This document shows, piece after piece, positions 15,592-22,773 of a stretch of 24,607 nt of DNA (its first letter is position 1; each line of letters opens with the position of its first letter). The stretch covers positions 1 to 24,607 of IMG/VR virus record IMGVR_UViG_3300031800_000016. One strand, given 5' to 3'. The position numbers were made by a program, and so were the translations under genes. A model generated the notes under the pieces. The model made no database searches. It was not told the origin of the DNA and was given only the letters and a program-made list of their open reading frames with translations. This stretch comes from a virus.

Positions 15592-16599
15592 TTAGAACGA
15601 TCCAAGGATCACTCGTCTATTATCAAGAACACCAAAACCAATTTCAGCCCAACCGTAGAAGCCAGCTCGCTGTTGTCTGTGAAGAGTAGGATCTTCAAAG
15701 ACTTCTAGCTGCTGCTTAACAGGCATGACAAAGCTGTCATTCGAGGACTGGTCTAAACCAACGACTAATTCTACGTCGTTAGTTTCTACAGCACCTGATA
15801 GAGAACCAGTAAAGAACGTCTGGTACTCTTGGTCTTCTCCAAGTTCGTCAAGATCATGGAGGTTTACACCAAAGATGCGTGTGATTGGAGCTCCGTCTTC
15901 AGAAGCCGTGTAGATTTCTCTACGTGTAACTTCATCAATTTGATCCAATCCCCAGTTGCGAACGTCTTCGAGAGCTTCTGGACTCACGTAAAGGTCAGTC
16001 AAACGACCGCGTCCCATTGATGCACTGTTTCCGCCAGAGTTGCGGCGCATAACAGTTTGCATAAGAGAAACCATTCGTTTGGTAAACTGACCGGCGGTAG
16101 CGTCGGCATCATAAACCAAGATGTTACGATCAACGCCAGCAGCCAAAATGGTGTGCCATCCATCGTCATTCATCTTCTTAGTGAAGCCTGCTTCCATAAC
16201 TTGCATAGCACGCGAAACGATGTCCCAACGGGCTTCACGAGCGTATCTCAACAAGTAGTCGATTGAGCTTGTGATGCTGTATGTGGGAATCATTACGTAA
16301 TCGCCTTCTACGCTACGTTCTGGAATTCTACCGTGTCCGGGGTTAGTGTAGGCAACGTGTTCGCCTTCAAGTCCCGGTGAAATCAAGTCAAGGGGAAACT
16401 CGGTATTAGCACCGGGTTCTACATTGATTGTTTCAAAAATATCTCCAAGAATGTTGCCAACTAGAACACCTTTTCTCAAAGGAAGTTCAAGCGCTTTGGC
16501 AAATTCTCGCTGAGCTGCTTGAGCAACGTTAATATCGCTGTCACCGGAACGGCGAAGCAGTGCGATAAATTCATCGCTAGGTCTATCTGTATAAGACAT
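15592..16599 (-). CDS. major capsid protein (HK97-fold type)
   Basis: 335 residues with a strong AAAGGAGATT ribosome site. It follows the protease-scaffold and decoration genes and is followed by a strong terminator, the usual setting of the most expressed phage gene. The product has a short helical N-terminus (FIALLRRSGDSDINVAQAAQREFAKAL) and a mixed alpha/beta body with features of HK97-like capsid proteins: VMIPTYSITSSIDYLLRYAREARWDI as the long spine helix region, a Gly/Asn-rich loop (RRNSGGNSASMGRGRLTDLYVSPEALEDV) and a C-terminus ending GWAEIGFGVLDNRRVILGSF, typical of the P-domain strand. The fold is inferred from these features and the context. No processing site can be assigned with confidence. 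Confidence 0.85.
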   Translation of the reverse strand: MSYTDRPSDEFIALLRRSGDSDINVAQAAQREFAKALELPLRKGVLVGNILGDIFETINVEPGANTEFPLDLISPGLEGEHVAYTNPGHGRIPERSVEGDYVMIPTYSITSSIDYLLRYAREARWDIVSRAMQVMEAGFTKKMNDDGWHTILAAGVDRNILVYDADATAGQFTKRMVSLMQTVMRRNSGGNSASMGRGRLTDLYVSPEALEDVRNWGLDQIDEVTRREIYTASEDGAPITRIFGVNLHDLDELGEDQEYQTFFTGSLSGAVETNDVELVVGLDQSSNDSFVMPVKQQLEVFEDPTLHRQQRAGFYGWAEIGFGVLDNRRVILGSF

Positions 16600-16629
16600 T
16601 ATTTTAATCTCCTTTAATTATTAAGTTTG

Positions 16630-17130
16630 CTAGTTAGCGTAGCCGTGGTTAGGTAGGTTAACTTCAACTTTAGCATAACCATCTTCATCCTTAGCGGAAA
16701 GGAATCGACCAATCGCTAAGTTACCAGAGGCTATTACACTCATTGGATAAGAACCATTACCGATGTTTCCAGCGTTATCTACATAAGCAACGTCGCCAGC
16801 TGAGGGAGTACCCACAATGCTGCTAGTTACGACATAGCCTTTACGTAGGAGGGTAACTTTACCACCAAGCTGAACTTCATCTTTGTGTTGGTTTAGATGA
16901 GTGCGTGTTAAGTCTTTGTCAACAACATCATTCATTAAAATACCAACGGGACTATCAGTTGCAGCAACAGTAGCCTTATAAACTACCTTGTTTACACCCT
17001 GATCCATTGCAGCACCAGAACCAGCTGTACTATCGTGAACAACACAACCGCCGCGTGTTACGGCTGCTGCACCACCCCAGAAAAAGCTGATATCGGTTTG
17101 CAGTTCGTATCTATCTGCTTTAAGAGCCAT
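16630..17130 (-). CDS. capsid decoration / head-stabilising protein candidate
   Basis: 166 residues, ATG after GAGGAGAAAA. It lies between the scaffold and the major capsid genes, the usual place of a decoration protein. The sequence reads as a small beta-barrel: VTRGGCVVHDS, SPVGILMNDVV, VQLGGKVTLLRKGYVVTSS, AGDVAYVDNAGNIG, LAIGRFLSAKDEDGYAKVEVNLP. The order of a gated start, a GDxxYVD turn, xxxIGR-L and VEV-L resembles DUF2190-type and lambda D-like decoration proteins. No membrane or signal segments are visible. It could alternatively be a minor head protein. Confidence 0.6.
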   Translation of the reverse strand: MALKADRYELQTDISFFWGGAAAVTRGGCVVHDSTAGSGAAMDQGVNKVVYKATVAATDSPVGILMNDVVDKDLTRTHLNQHKDEVQLGGKVTLLRKGYVVTSSIVGTPSAGDVAYVDNAGNIGNGSYPMSVIASGNLAIGRFLSAKDEDGYAKVEVNLPNHGYAN

Positions 17131-17164
17131 CTTTTTTTCTCCTCTAAAAATTTAGATAAAAAAC

Positions 17165-17857
17165 TTACTTGTTTAAAACGTTTGATTCAAGCCAAGATGC
17201 GATATCGGCACGGGTTGATTCCACTTCATCCATTTCTGGATCTGGCTCAACTAGTGCTGCCTCGGTTGACTCGACTTCTTCAAAAGCTTCTTCCAACTCA
17301 GCTTCTGCTTCTTCAGCAGCCTCAGTTTCGTTAGCTTCTTCCGTCACTTCTTCGGAAACCTCAACGGAGGCTTCTTCTTTTTTGTCGTCTTTTTTGTCGT
17401 CTTTTTTGTCGTCCTTCTTTTTCTTATCCCACCACTTGGCGACGATGGCGTCAAACGCTTCATCACTAAGAGCTGCGTAAAGCTCAAGGGACTCCTCAGC
17501 TTCTTCGCTATCAAAGCCAGCTTCAACGAGCGCGGCTTTTCTACGAGAGGCTACTTCTTTTTCATGCATTTCATCAACCTTAGCCTGACTTGAAGCCAAG
17601 TCGTCTTGAGATTGAGCTAATGCATCTTCTAGTTCAGCGATGCGAGCCTGAGTAGACTTAATGGTCTCTTCAAGTTCAGCAGCTGCTTCCTTCTTTGCCT
17701 CTACGTCAGCTTCAAAAGCCTCTACAGTGGAAGCAAACTCTTTATCTTTTGCTTCTTCTACAGATTGCTTCATGGCTGTGTTTTCAGCTTTGGAGGCAGA
17801 AAGGTCTTCTTTAAGCGAAGCGACTTGCTGTTCCAAAATTTCATGATTATCTGACAT
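17165..17857 (-). CDS. internally initiated scaffold protein (nested gene)
   Basis: An in-frame ATG at codon 263 of the fusion gene is preceded by AGGAGATATCAAA, a strong ribosome site (AGGAGA at 17865-17870) with a 7-base spacer, as good as those of the other genes here. Translation from it gives 230 residues beginning MSDNHEILEQQVASLK, exactly at the border between protease and coiled coil. This matches lambda, where Nu3 scaffold is made from within protease gene C. It would supply extra scaffold without protease. The site is seen in the sequence; its use is inferred. Confidence 0.7.
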   Translation of the reverse strand: MSDNHEILEQQVASLKEDLSASKAENTAMKQSVEEAKDKEFASTVEAFEADVEAKKEAAAELEETIKSTQARIAELEDALAQSQDDLASSQAKVDEMHEKEVASRRKAALVEAGFDSEEAEESLELYAALSDEAFDAIVAKWWDKKKKDDKKDDKKDDKKEEASVEVSEEVTEEANETEAAEEAEAELEEAFEEVESTEAALVEPDPEMDEVESTRADIASWLESNVLNK

Positions 17858-18643
17858 TTTGATATCTCCTATTGAAAGTTCATCAGTAATATCTTCTACA
17901 ATAAAGGATCGGCTTTTCTCAAATATTACGCTTCTTGGATTAGCAGGCTTAGAAACTAAACCCTTTCCAGAAAACGCTATATTTTTGAGCGCCCTACCAA
18001 TGGTAAATCCTTCATACTTCCCCTCACCGCCATAGGCGCGTAGGTGTTTTGTCAGGAATGCCGATTGTTCATCTCTTGCGACTACATGATTAGCTCCTTT
18101 GGGGTCTACCAGAGCGTAATCGAAGTCCGAGAAAAGACATTCCATTGAGACAAACCACTTGCCCTCCTCTATCTCGGCTATGATCTGTTGCATCCGATCC
18201 CTATTTTCGGGGTCAGTCCAACAGTTATAAAGAACAGCTTCCGTTACTATGTCAAAGTCTTCTGGAGCCTGCTCTTCTGCCGATATTTTTTTTCCTTCTT
18301 TGTTTAAAACATAGGAACTGGTTATGTGTCCTATGATATCATTTTCATTGTGCATGAAGTTGAACTGCTTGTCTTCCGGTGTATTTCTAGCAGCCCATGT
18401 TGATTCAGATGTAAAAACATCATCGTTCTTATTCCATCCGGTTGAAACCAATACTGATTCTAAGTAGTAAAGGTCAAACTGGTCAGGATTACTCTTCTTG
18501 TTTGATGCTATAATTTTTGCGATACTGTCACTAACCGGCTTTTCTGTGGTAGATATCGTGGCAACTGAAGCGTATATGATGGAGGCCTGAGACTTAACGA
18601 GCTCAGACACGCCATCTTCTATTTCTTGCTTATAAGTTTTCAT
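17165..18643 (-). CDS. prohead protease-scaffold fusion protein
   Basis: 492 residues, ATG after AGAGGTAAG. Residues 55-250 look like a herpesvirus-assemblin-type (U9/U35-like) prohead protease: a His in FNFMHNENDIIGHI (His98) and a Ser in GKWFVSMECLF (Ser166) are the likely catalytic pair, followed by AFSGKGLVSKPANPRSVIFE (223-242). Residues 268-395 form a long coiled coil (LEQQVASLKEDLSASKAENTAM through ELEDALAQSQDDLASSQAKVDEM). Residues 412-430 carry KKDD repeats, then a very acidic tail, and finally a small helical end (ADIASWLESNVLNK), often the capsid-binding part of scaffolds. It sits between portal and decoration/capsid genes, as expected. The scaffold guides head assembly and the protease then digests it. 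The family assignment is by motif only. Confidence 0.8.
   Translation of the reverse strand: MKTYKQEIEDGVSELVKSQASIIYASVATISTTEKPVSDSIAKIIASNKKSNPDQFDLYYLESVLVSTGWNKNDDVFTSESTWAARNTPEDKQFNFMHNENDIIGHITSSYVLNKEGKKISAEEQAPEDFDIVTEAVLYNCWTDPENRDRMQQIIAEIEEGKWFVSMECLFSDFDYALVDPKGANHVVARDEQSAFLTKHLRAYGGEGKYEGFTIGRALKNIAFSGKGLVSKPANPRSVIFEKSRSFIVEDITDELSIGDIKMSDNHEILEQQVASLKEDLSASKAENTAMKQSVEEAKDKEFASTVEAFEADVEAKKEAAAELEETIKSTQARIAELEDALAQSQDDLASSQAKVDEMHEKEVASRRKAALVEAGFDSEEAEESLELYAALSDEAFDAIVAKWWDKKKKDDKKDDKKDDKKEEASVEVSEEVTEEANETEAAEEAEAELEEAFEEVESTEAALVEPDPEMDEVESTRADIASWLESNVLNK
17377..17412 (-). repeat. three exact 12-bp repeats in scaffold gene
   Basis: CTTTTTTGTCGT (plus strand) occurs three times in a row, encoding the KKDDKKDDKKDD run between coiled coil and acidic tail. 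The A6 runs on the coding strand and the 12-base period make it prone to copy-number change in steps of four residues, and possibly to slippage. Confidence 0.9.
17865..17870 (-). promoter_or_regulatory. internal ribosome binding site for the scaffold
   Basis: AGGAGA on the minus strand, 7 bases before the in-frame ATG at 17857, inside the protease-scaffold gene. It encodes part of the linker (SIGDIK) just before the coiled coil and decides the nested start. Confidence 0.7.
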
Positions 18644-18654
18644 GTGTCTTACCT

Positions 18655-18671
18655 CTAAAATAAGTATACAC
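18655..18671 (-). promoter_or_regulatory. candidate late promoter element
   Basis: On the minus strand this reads GTGTATACTTATTTTAG, in the 56-base gap between portal and protease-scaffold. It begins only 28 bases before the ATG, so a start site 6-8 bases downstream of it would leave a very short leader with the AGAGGTAAG ribosome site. It may drive scaffold, decoration and capsid up to the terminator at 15524-15560. Confidence 0.4.
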
Positions 18672-18699
18672 GCTTTTTAAAAAAGTATTATAAAAACCC

Positions 18700-20724
18700 C
18701 TACTTTATACTAAATTCAACGTAGCAACTGATGGCTTGTTGTCTGAAATTATCTATAGTCATATCCTCAATAACTATGTTTTTATCGCTTAATGTTTCTT
18801 TAAACGCCTTGGGGGCTAGTTTGCCCTCTGCTAGGCTGGCATGTATTGTTTCATCGCTCACCTCTGACAAAAGATCTAGGTTTGTTAATACGTCAAATTT
18901 TATTCTTTCAATGTTAAACATATCAGATTTAGTCATTTGTCTAAGGTTTTTCTTGTTGTTCATCTTTAGAAAGGCCGTAGTAACAGACTCGGAAATCTTA
19001 TCGTAGGAGTTTTGAGACCAAGTAATGAGTTCAGCTAAGCCGGGTTTTGACTTTGGTTTTTCAACCCTTTTCTTTCTTGGCTTTTCGTCTCTCTTAAGCA
19101 AAGGTCTTCCTTCATTTTTAGGTGGTTTAGCATTGTTTTGTGGGGCTTTGGGCTCCTTGTTTTTCTGCTCTTTTTCGTTAAGCTTCGATTGTTTGTCCAT
19201 TTTTTCCAAGTCTTTTTTGTGGTTGGCATTATGGAAAGGGGAGGCTTTATCAGGAGTTCCACTAGAGTCCCTCTCTTTGAGCTCTCTCTTAAGTCTAATT
19301 TTTTCCACCGTTGGTATTTCCTTAAATCTTTCCAGTATCGTTTCGTGTGATATAATGTCTCTATCCGCGAGTTGTAGTAGCAAATTCTTTTCTGCTGTAT
19401 CGTCAGAGAGATTCATTTGGTCAAAGTGTACATAAGCTGGTCTTCTAAAGCCCATTGCTTTTCGTACTGTCTCCATCTCACCCTGCCAAAAACTAGACAG
19501 TAAGTTCCTTCCGTACTGTAATCTTTCAACTAAAGTCTTAAGACTGATGAAGTTATTGGTAAACCCACCACCATTTCCAGCTAACCCTGTTAGCGTCGGG
19601 GGAACACCAAGCCCAGCATATATACTATTGAGAACTGAATCATATTTTTCAGAACCTAAAAACTTATATACTTGACTGTTTGATTCCGTGTAGGATAGCT
19701 CTGGGCCCCAAACTAATTCCATAGTTCCACCGCCAGCATTACTTGCTAGGATGTCGCGTAGCTTGTTAATCGCGGCTTTATTGGGTAGGATCTTATGCTC
19801 TAAACTACCTAGAGTCCATAGGCGTATATTGGATATTGCGCCGTCAAGAGCTGATAAGTCCGCAAGTCTCATTTTTTCTAGCATGACAATGTCGTCTAGA
19901 ATAGCATAAATCATTGGGTTTGCCCACAACTGCCAATCGTCCTTCTTGTAGTAAAAGACGGAAAGACGGTCTTGTTCCAGCGGTATTTCTCTATCACCCC
20001 GTTCAATAGCTCGTCTAGCTGCTGGCGGCAAAGTCGCTAGAACATCTTGTGGGAGACCTCCTTTTTTGCCAACCTTATCGCCAGCGAAAGAGTTAGAGAT
20101 TGTGTAGTTTTTCTGACCAACAAACAGAGACAACCCACCATCTTTAATATTGATAGTGTTTGGATTGAAGAAGTTGTATCTCCAAGGTATTACGTTTTTT
20201 GTTATTTTTGGTATATCTACTTTGATATCGTTAGCTACGCTCTTCATGAAGCTTGACAGCTCAGGAGTAACCTTTGCGTTGCTCTTGTATATTATTACGT
20301 TGCCCGTTCTATATAGGTTATTAAGGAACCTTTCAGATCTTTCTTTACCATTGATCTTTTTAAACCACTGTTTGAAGAATTTTTCAGCAGTTCTATCTGG
20401 ATGAACAAGGCTAATACCCTGACTACCAAAGTCTCCCATCAAATCAACTACATTCCGTATGATTCCAACTTTGTCGTAAGCATCCATACACATCTTGATA
20501 ATGCGCTTCTGGTTGTTTGGAATTCTTTCTGCGTCTCTAAACGAGTAGTAGTCCCTCCTTGTGAACTGAGGTCGTACCGATCTATTAGTCTCAATATTCA
20601 AGAAAGTACTGGTATTGGCGTAGCTTTTGTTTAGACCAGCATAAGAGTCAATATTATCGCTATAAGCAGCAAATGCGTCCTGCTTGTCTTCATCGCCTGA
20701 CCAAGTTATCATGTTTTCACTCAT
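18700..20724 (-). CDS. portal protein with Lys-rich C-terminal extension
   Basis: 674 residues, ATG after GTAGAGGCATAAA. It directly follows terminase and precedes protease/scaffold, the canonical place of the portal, the dodecameric ring at the head vertex through which DNA enters. Portal-like features include the early VRPQFTRRDYYSFRDAER, YDKVGIIRNVVDLMGDF, FLNNLYRTGNVIIYKSN (wing region), VFYYKKDDWQLWANPMIYAIL, and a stem-like stretch YDSVLNSIYAGLGVPPTLTG followed by GGGFTNNFISLKTLVERL. Residues about 500-555 are an unusual Lys/Pro/Asn-rich linker (KEPKAPQNNAKPPKNEGRP), followed by a roughly 110-residue helical domain at the C-terminus that ordinary portals lack. The assignment rests on order and general pattern. 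Confidence 0.85.
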   Translation of the reverse strand: MSENMITWSGDEDKQDAFAAYSDNIDSYAGLNKSYANTSTFLNIETNRSVRPQFTRRDYYSFRDAERIPNNQKRIIKMCMDAYDKVGIIRNVVDLMGDFGSQGISLVHPDRTAEKFFKQWFKKINGKERSERFLNNLYRTGNVIIYKSNAKVTPELSSFMKSVANDIKVDIPKITKNVIPWRYNFFNPNTINIKDGGLSLFVGQKNYTISNSFAGDKVGKKGGLPQDVLATLPPAARRAIERGDREIPLEQDRLSVFYYKKDDWQLWANPMIYAILDDIVMLEKMRLADLSALDGAISNIRLWTLGSLEHKILPNKAAINKLRDILASNAGGGTMELVWGPELSYTESNSQVYKFLGSEKYDSVLNSIYAGLGVPPTLTGLAGNGGGFTNNFISLKTLVERLQYGRNLLSSFWQGEMETVRKAMGFRRPAYVHFDQMNLSDDTAEKNLLLQLADRDIISHETILERFKEIPTVEKIRLKRELKERDSSGTPDKASPFHNANHKKDLEKMDKQSKLNEKEQKNKEPKAPQNNAKPPKNEGRPLLKRDEKPRKKRVEKPKSKPGLAELITWSQNSYDKISESVTTAFLKMNNKKNLRQMTKSDMFNIERIKFDVLTNLDLLSEVSDETIHASLAEGKLAPKAFKETLSDKNIVIEDMTIDNFRQQAISCYVEFSIK

Positions 20725-20747
20725 TTTATGCCTCTACGCTTTCAATC

Positions 20748-20768
20748 GGAATGTTAATTGGAATGTTA
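20748..20768 (-). repeat. direct repeat upstream of the portal gene, possible regulator site
   Basis: GGAATGTTA on the plus strand (20748-20756 and 20760-20768) is repeated with a 12-base period, placed between the candidate promoter at 20765-20781 and the portal ribosome site. It could be a downstream regulator site or an accident of AT-rich DNA. Confidence 0.3.
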
Positions 20769-20781
20769 CAATATTATACAC
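20765..20781 (-). promoter_or_regulatory. candidate late promoter element
   Basis: On the minus strand this reads GTGTATAATATTGTAAC, in the 60-base gap between terminase and portal, starting 57 bases before the portal ATG. TATAAT within it matches a bacterial -10 box exactly, and TGTG precedes it, but no -35 box is visible at the usual spacing. Confidence 0.45.
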
Positions 20782-20784
20782 AAA

Positions 20785-22773
20785 TTAATAAACATCTTTC
20801 ATGCTCTCAGTGAACCAATTAGGCCCGGTGAACATTGTGTCGCTGCTCTTTCGTTTTACGCCATCCATTGTCGCGAACCCACCGTAGAAGTTGTACTCTT
20901 CCGGCGTGGGTGCTCTCATTATACCTCTAGCGGCCATGTTAGCCATAATCAAAGAAGAGTAACGGTCTTTTCTTATTTTGCTTTTTCTTCCTGCTCCAAT
21001 AATTACTTCTGGAGTATCCCACCTATCACGGCCAGAAGCTGTCTGTGTCATCTGTATCATGGAGAGTTCATCTTTGAGTTCCTCTATGTCGAGAACGCAC
21101 TCTTCCAGTGTATCATAAACCCTGTTTTTGAGACCATCCTCTGCGGCTGATATCCCAAGTGAGACAGGGTCGAAGAATGGGAACAATAAGGATTTGTCCT
21201 CAAAGTCTTTTCTTAAGCTGTGATTTGCCTCTGCTAACCAGTCGTATTTTGCAAACTGACACATTTCTAATATATGTAGTCCTTTTTCATCGTCAGTATC
21301 TTTCTCTTTGTTTTCGTCTATTACAGGCCATATTTCTATTTCGTCTTCTTTAATCTTGTCTTTGTCGTGAAGAGACTCCATTACGGCTATACCACCACCC
21401 TGCGCATCCATAGCGATGTGTACACACGGAAAGAGTCTCATGAGATCCCTGATTTTTTTAGCACAATATGCGTAGTAATCAGTCTCTGTGGAATATCCTT
21501 TCTTAACCTTGTCTTTGTGCTGCGATCTGTTTGTAGTCCAACAGTGAACAATCCTTCTGTGCTCTGCGTTTAGCTCAATTACTACAATGCTAAAATTATC
21601 AACCTCAGATGCCGGGTCAACCCCGAAAACATATCTTTTGTTTGGGTCTCCCATTAGTCTAGCTTCAAAGTGGATCTCATTACCTTGGGAGTCTTTAATG
21701 GTGTTATCTTTGGAGATAACGCATGACTCAATTAACGATCTCTTAAAAAAACCGTGACTGTCTCTAGTGAAACATGCTCCAAATTCCATTCGATAAATAC
21801 CTGCGTGAACTGTTGCTTTAGATCGAGCTACTTGTGCGGCGTCCATAAAGCCTTCCGGTAGCAGCTCGTAAGGTATTCTGATTATGGAGTACTGCCTCCA
21901 GTCAAAACTCTTTGGCACTTCTTCTCCGCCAAATACTTCTCTCAGCCTGCTCTCTACACCTCGGCTCTTAATAATCTGACGCCATTTCTTCCAGTATTCT
22001 GCAAAGTGGTTGAAGTCATAGTATGCCGTACCAGAAAGAATAATCTGGTTATCCTTGATGGATAGGTCTTCGTCTTTTCTATCTTCATCTAGCTCTACCC
22101 CTAATTCCTTTGCTCTTTTTTTAGCGGCTAGTCTTTTGACGTTATCAATAGGGTCTGCACTAACAGCGGCAAAACCAGCAACAACGTTTTCAAATATTTC
22201 ACGGGGAATGGACGCAAATTCATCTGCAATAATGTCGTTAGCTCGTTGACCACGAATCTTTTGCCCGTCACCAAGAGGTAGACAGGTTATGGTGCTGTCG
22301 TTTATTCTCATAACACATCTATCGACATCTCTACGAGGCCCACTGGTATTGCTGCATATGTCTCTCAGTATCGGAGCGTTACGCCATATGGTTTCCATGT
22401 ACTCAAACAGAACCTTTGACTGTCTAAATGCAGCGCCTACTACCACTACTTTTCTCTTTGGCAGTAGCAACGCCCGTAATAACGAATACAGGGACAGAAT
22501 AAAAGACTTGCCAAAACCACGGCTGGCAATAAGCATAGGGAACTTTCTGTTCCACATTTCGTAAAGCATGAGAGCTTGCGATGGTAAGATTTGGACATTG
22601 AGCATATATTTACAAAGAAATGAAAAATACTCTGGCCTAGTCATGAGATAGACTAGCCTTAAGTGGTAATCATCATCTCTCATTGTAAGTATTCCAGCAG
22701 GGTTAAATAGTTCGCCCTCTGAAATGTCTAGGTTTAACCAAGCTTCGTTTATGTGTTTTAATTCTGCTGTCAT
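20785..22773 (-). CDS. terL: terminase large subunit (packaging ATPase/nuclease)
   Basis: 662 residues. It pumps DNA into the prohead and cuts concatemers. The ATPase domain has a Walker A (SRGFGKS, residues 84-90), the second segment IRGQRANDIIADEF with Walker B and catalytic Glu (IIADE, 181-185), and the coupling motif LSGTAYY (246-252). The nuclease domain is RNase H-like, with acidic residues in YVFGVDPASEVDN (Asp386) and HIAMDAQGGG (Asp456), and probably a third acid in the segment NRVYDTLEECVLDIEEL. The start ATG overlaps the stop of the protease gene as ATGA. The length is at the upper end for large terminases. No small terminase subunit is recognisable in the window. Confidence 0.95.
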   Translation of the reverse strand: MTAELKHINEAWLNLDISEGELFNPAGILTMRDDDYHLRLVYLMTRPEYFSFLCKYMLNVQILPSQALMLYEMWNRKFPMLIASRGFGKSFILSLYSLLRALLLPKRKVVVVGAAFRQSKVLFEYMETIWRNAPILRDICSNTSGPRRDVDRCVMRINDSTITCLPLGDGQKIRGQRANDIIADEFASIPREIFENVVAGFAAVSADPIDNVKRLAAKKRAKELGVELDEDRKDEDLSIKDNQIILSGTAYYDFNHFAEYWKKWRQIIKSRGVESRLREVFGGEEVPKSFDWRQYSIIRIPYELLPEGFMDAAQVARSKATVHAGIYRMEFGACFTRDSHGFFKRSLIESCVISKDNTIKDSQGNEIHFEARLMGDPNKRYVFGVDPASEVDNFSIVVIELNAEHRRIVHCWTTNRSQHKDKVKKGYSTETDYYAYCAKKIRDLMRLFPCVHIAMDAQGGGIAVMESLHDKDKIKEDEIEIWPVIDENKEKDTDDEKGLHILEMCQFAKYDWLAEANHSLRKDFEDKSLLFPFFDPVSLGISAAEDGLKNRVYDTLEECVLDIEELKDELSMIQMTQTASGRDRWDTPEVIIGAGRKSKIRKDRYSSLIMANMAARGIMRAPTPEEYNFYGGFATMDGVKRKSSDTMFTGPNWFTESMKDVY

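Noticed and set aside
17169-17480. Plus-strand Ser/Ala-rich frame of 103 residues
   Set aside because: Antisense shadow of the low-complexity acidic tail and KKDD repeats of the scaffold.
17344-17526. Minus-strand frame of 60 residues with KKTTKKTTKK
   Set aside because: An alternative frame of the same 12-base repeats inside the scaffold gene, without its own ribosome site.
18672-18684. Terminator from the CTTTTTAAAAAAG near-palindrome after the portal gene
   Set aside because: The stem is made only of A-T pairs without a loop or GC content, so it is unlikely to end transcription.
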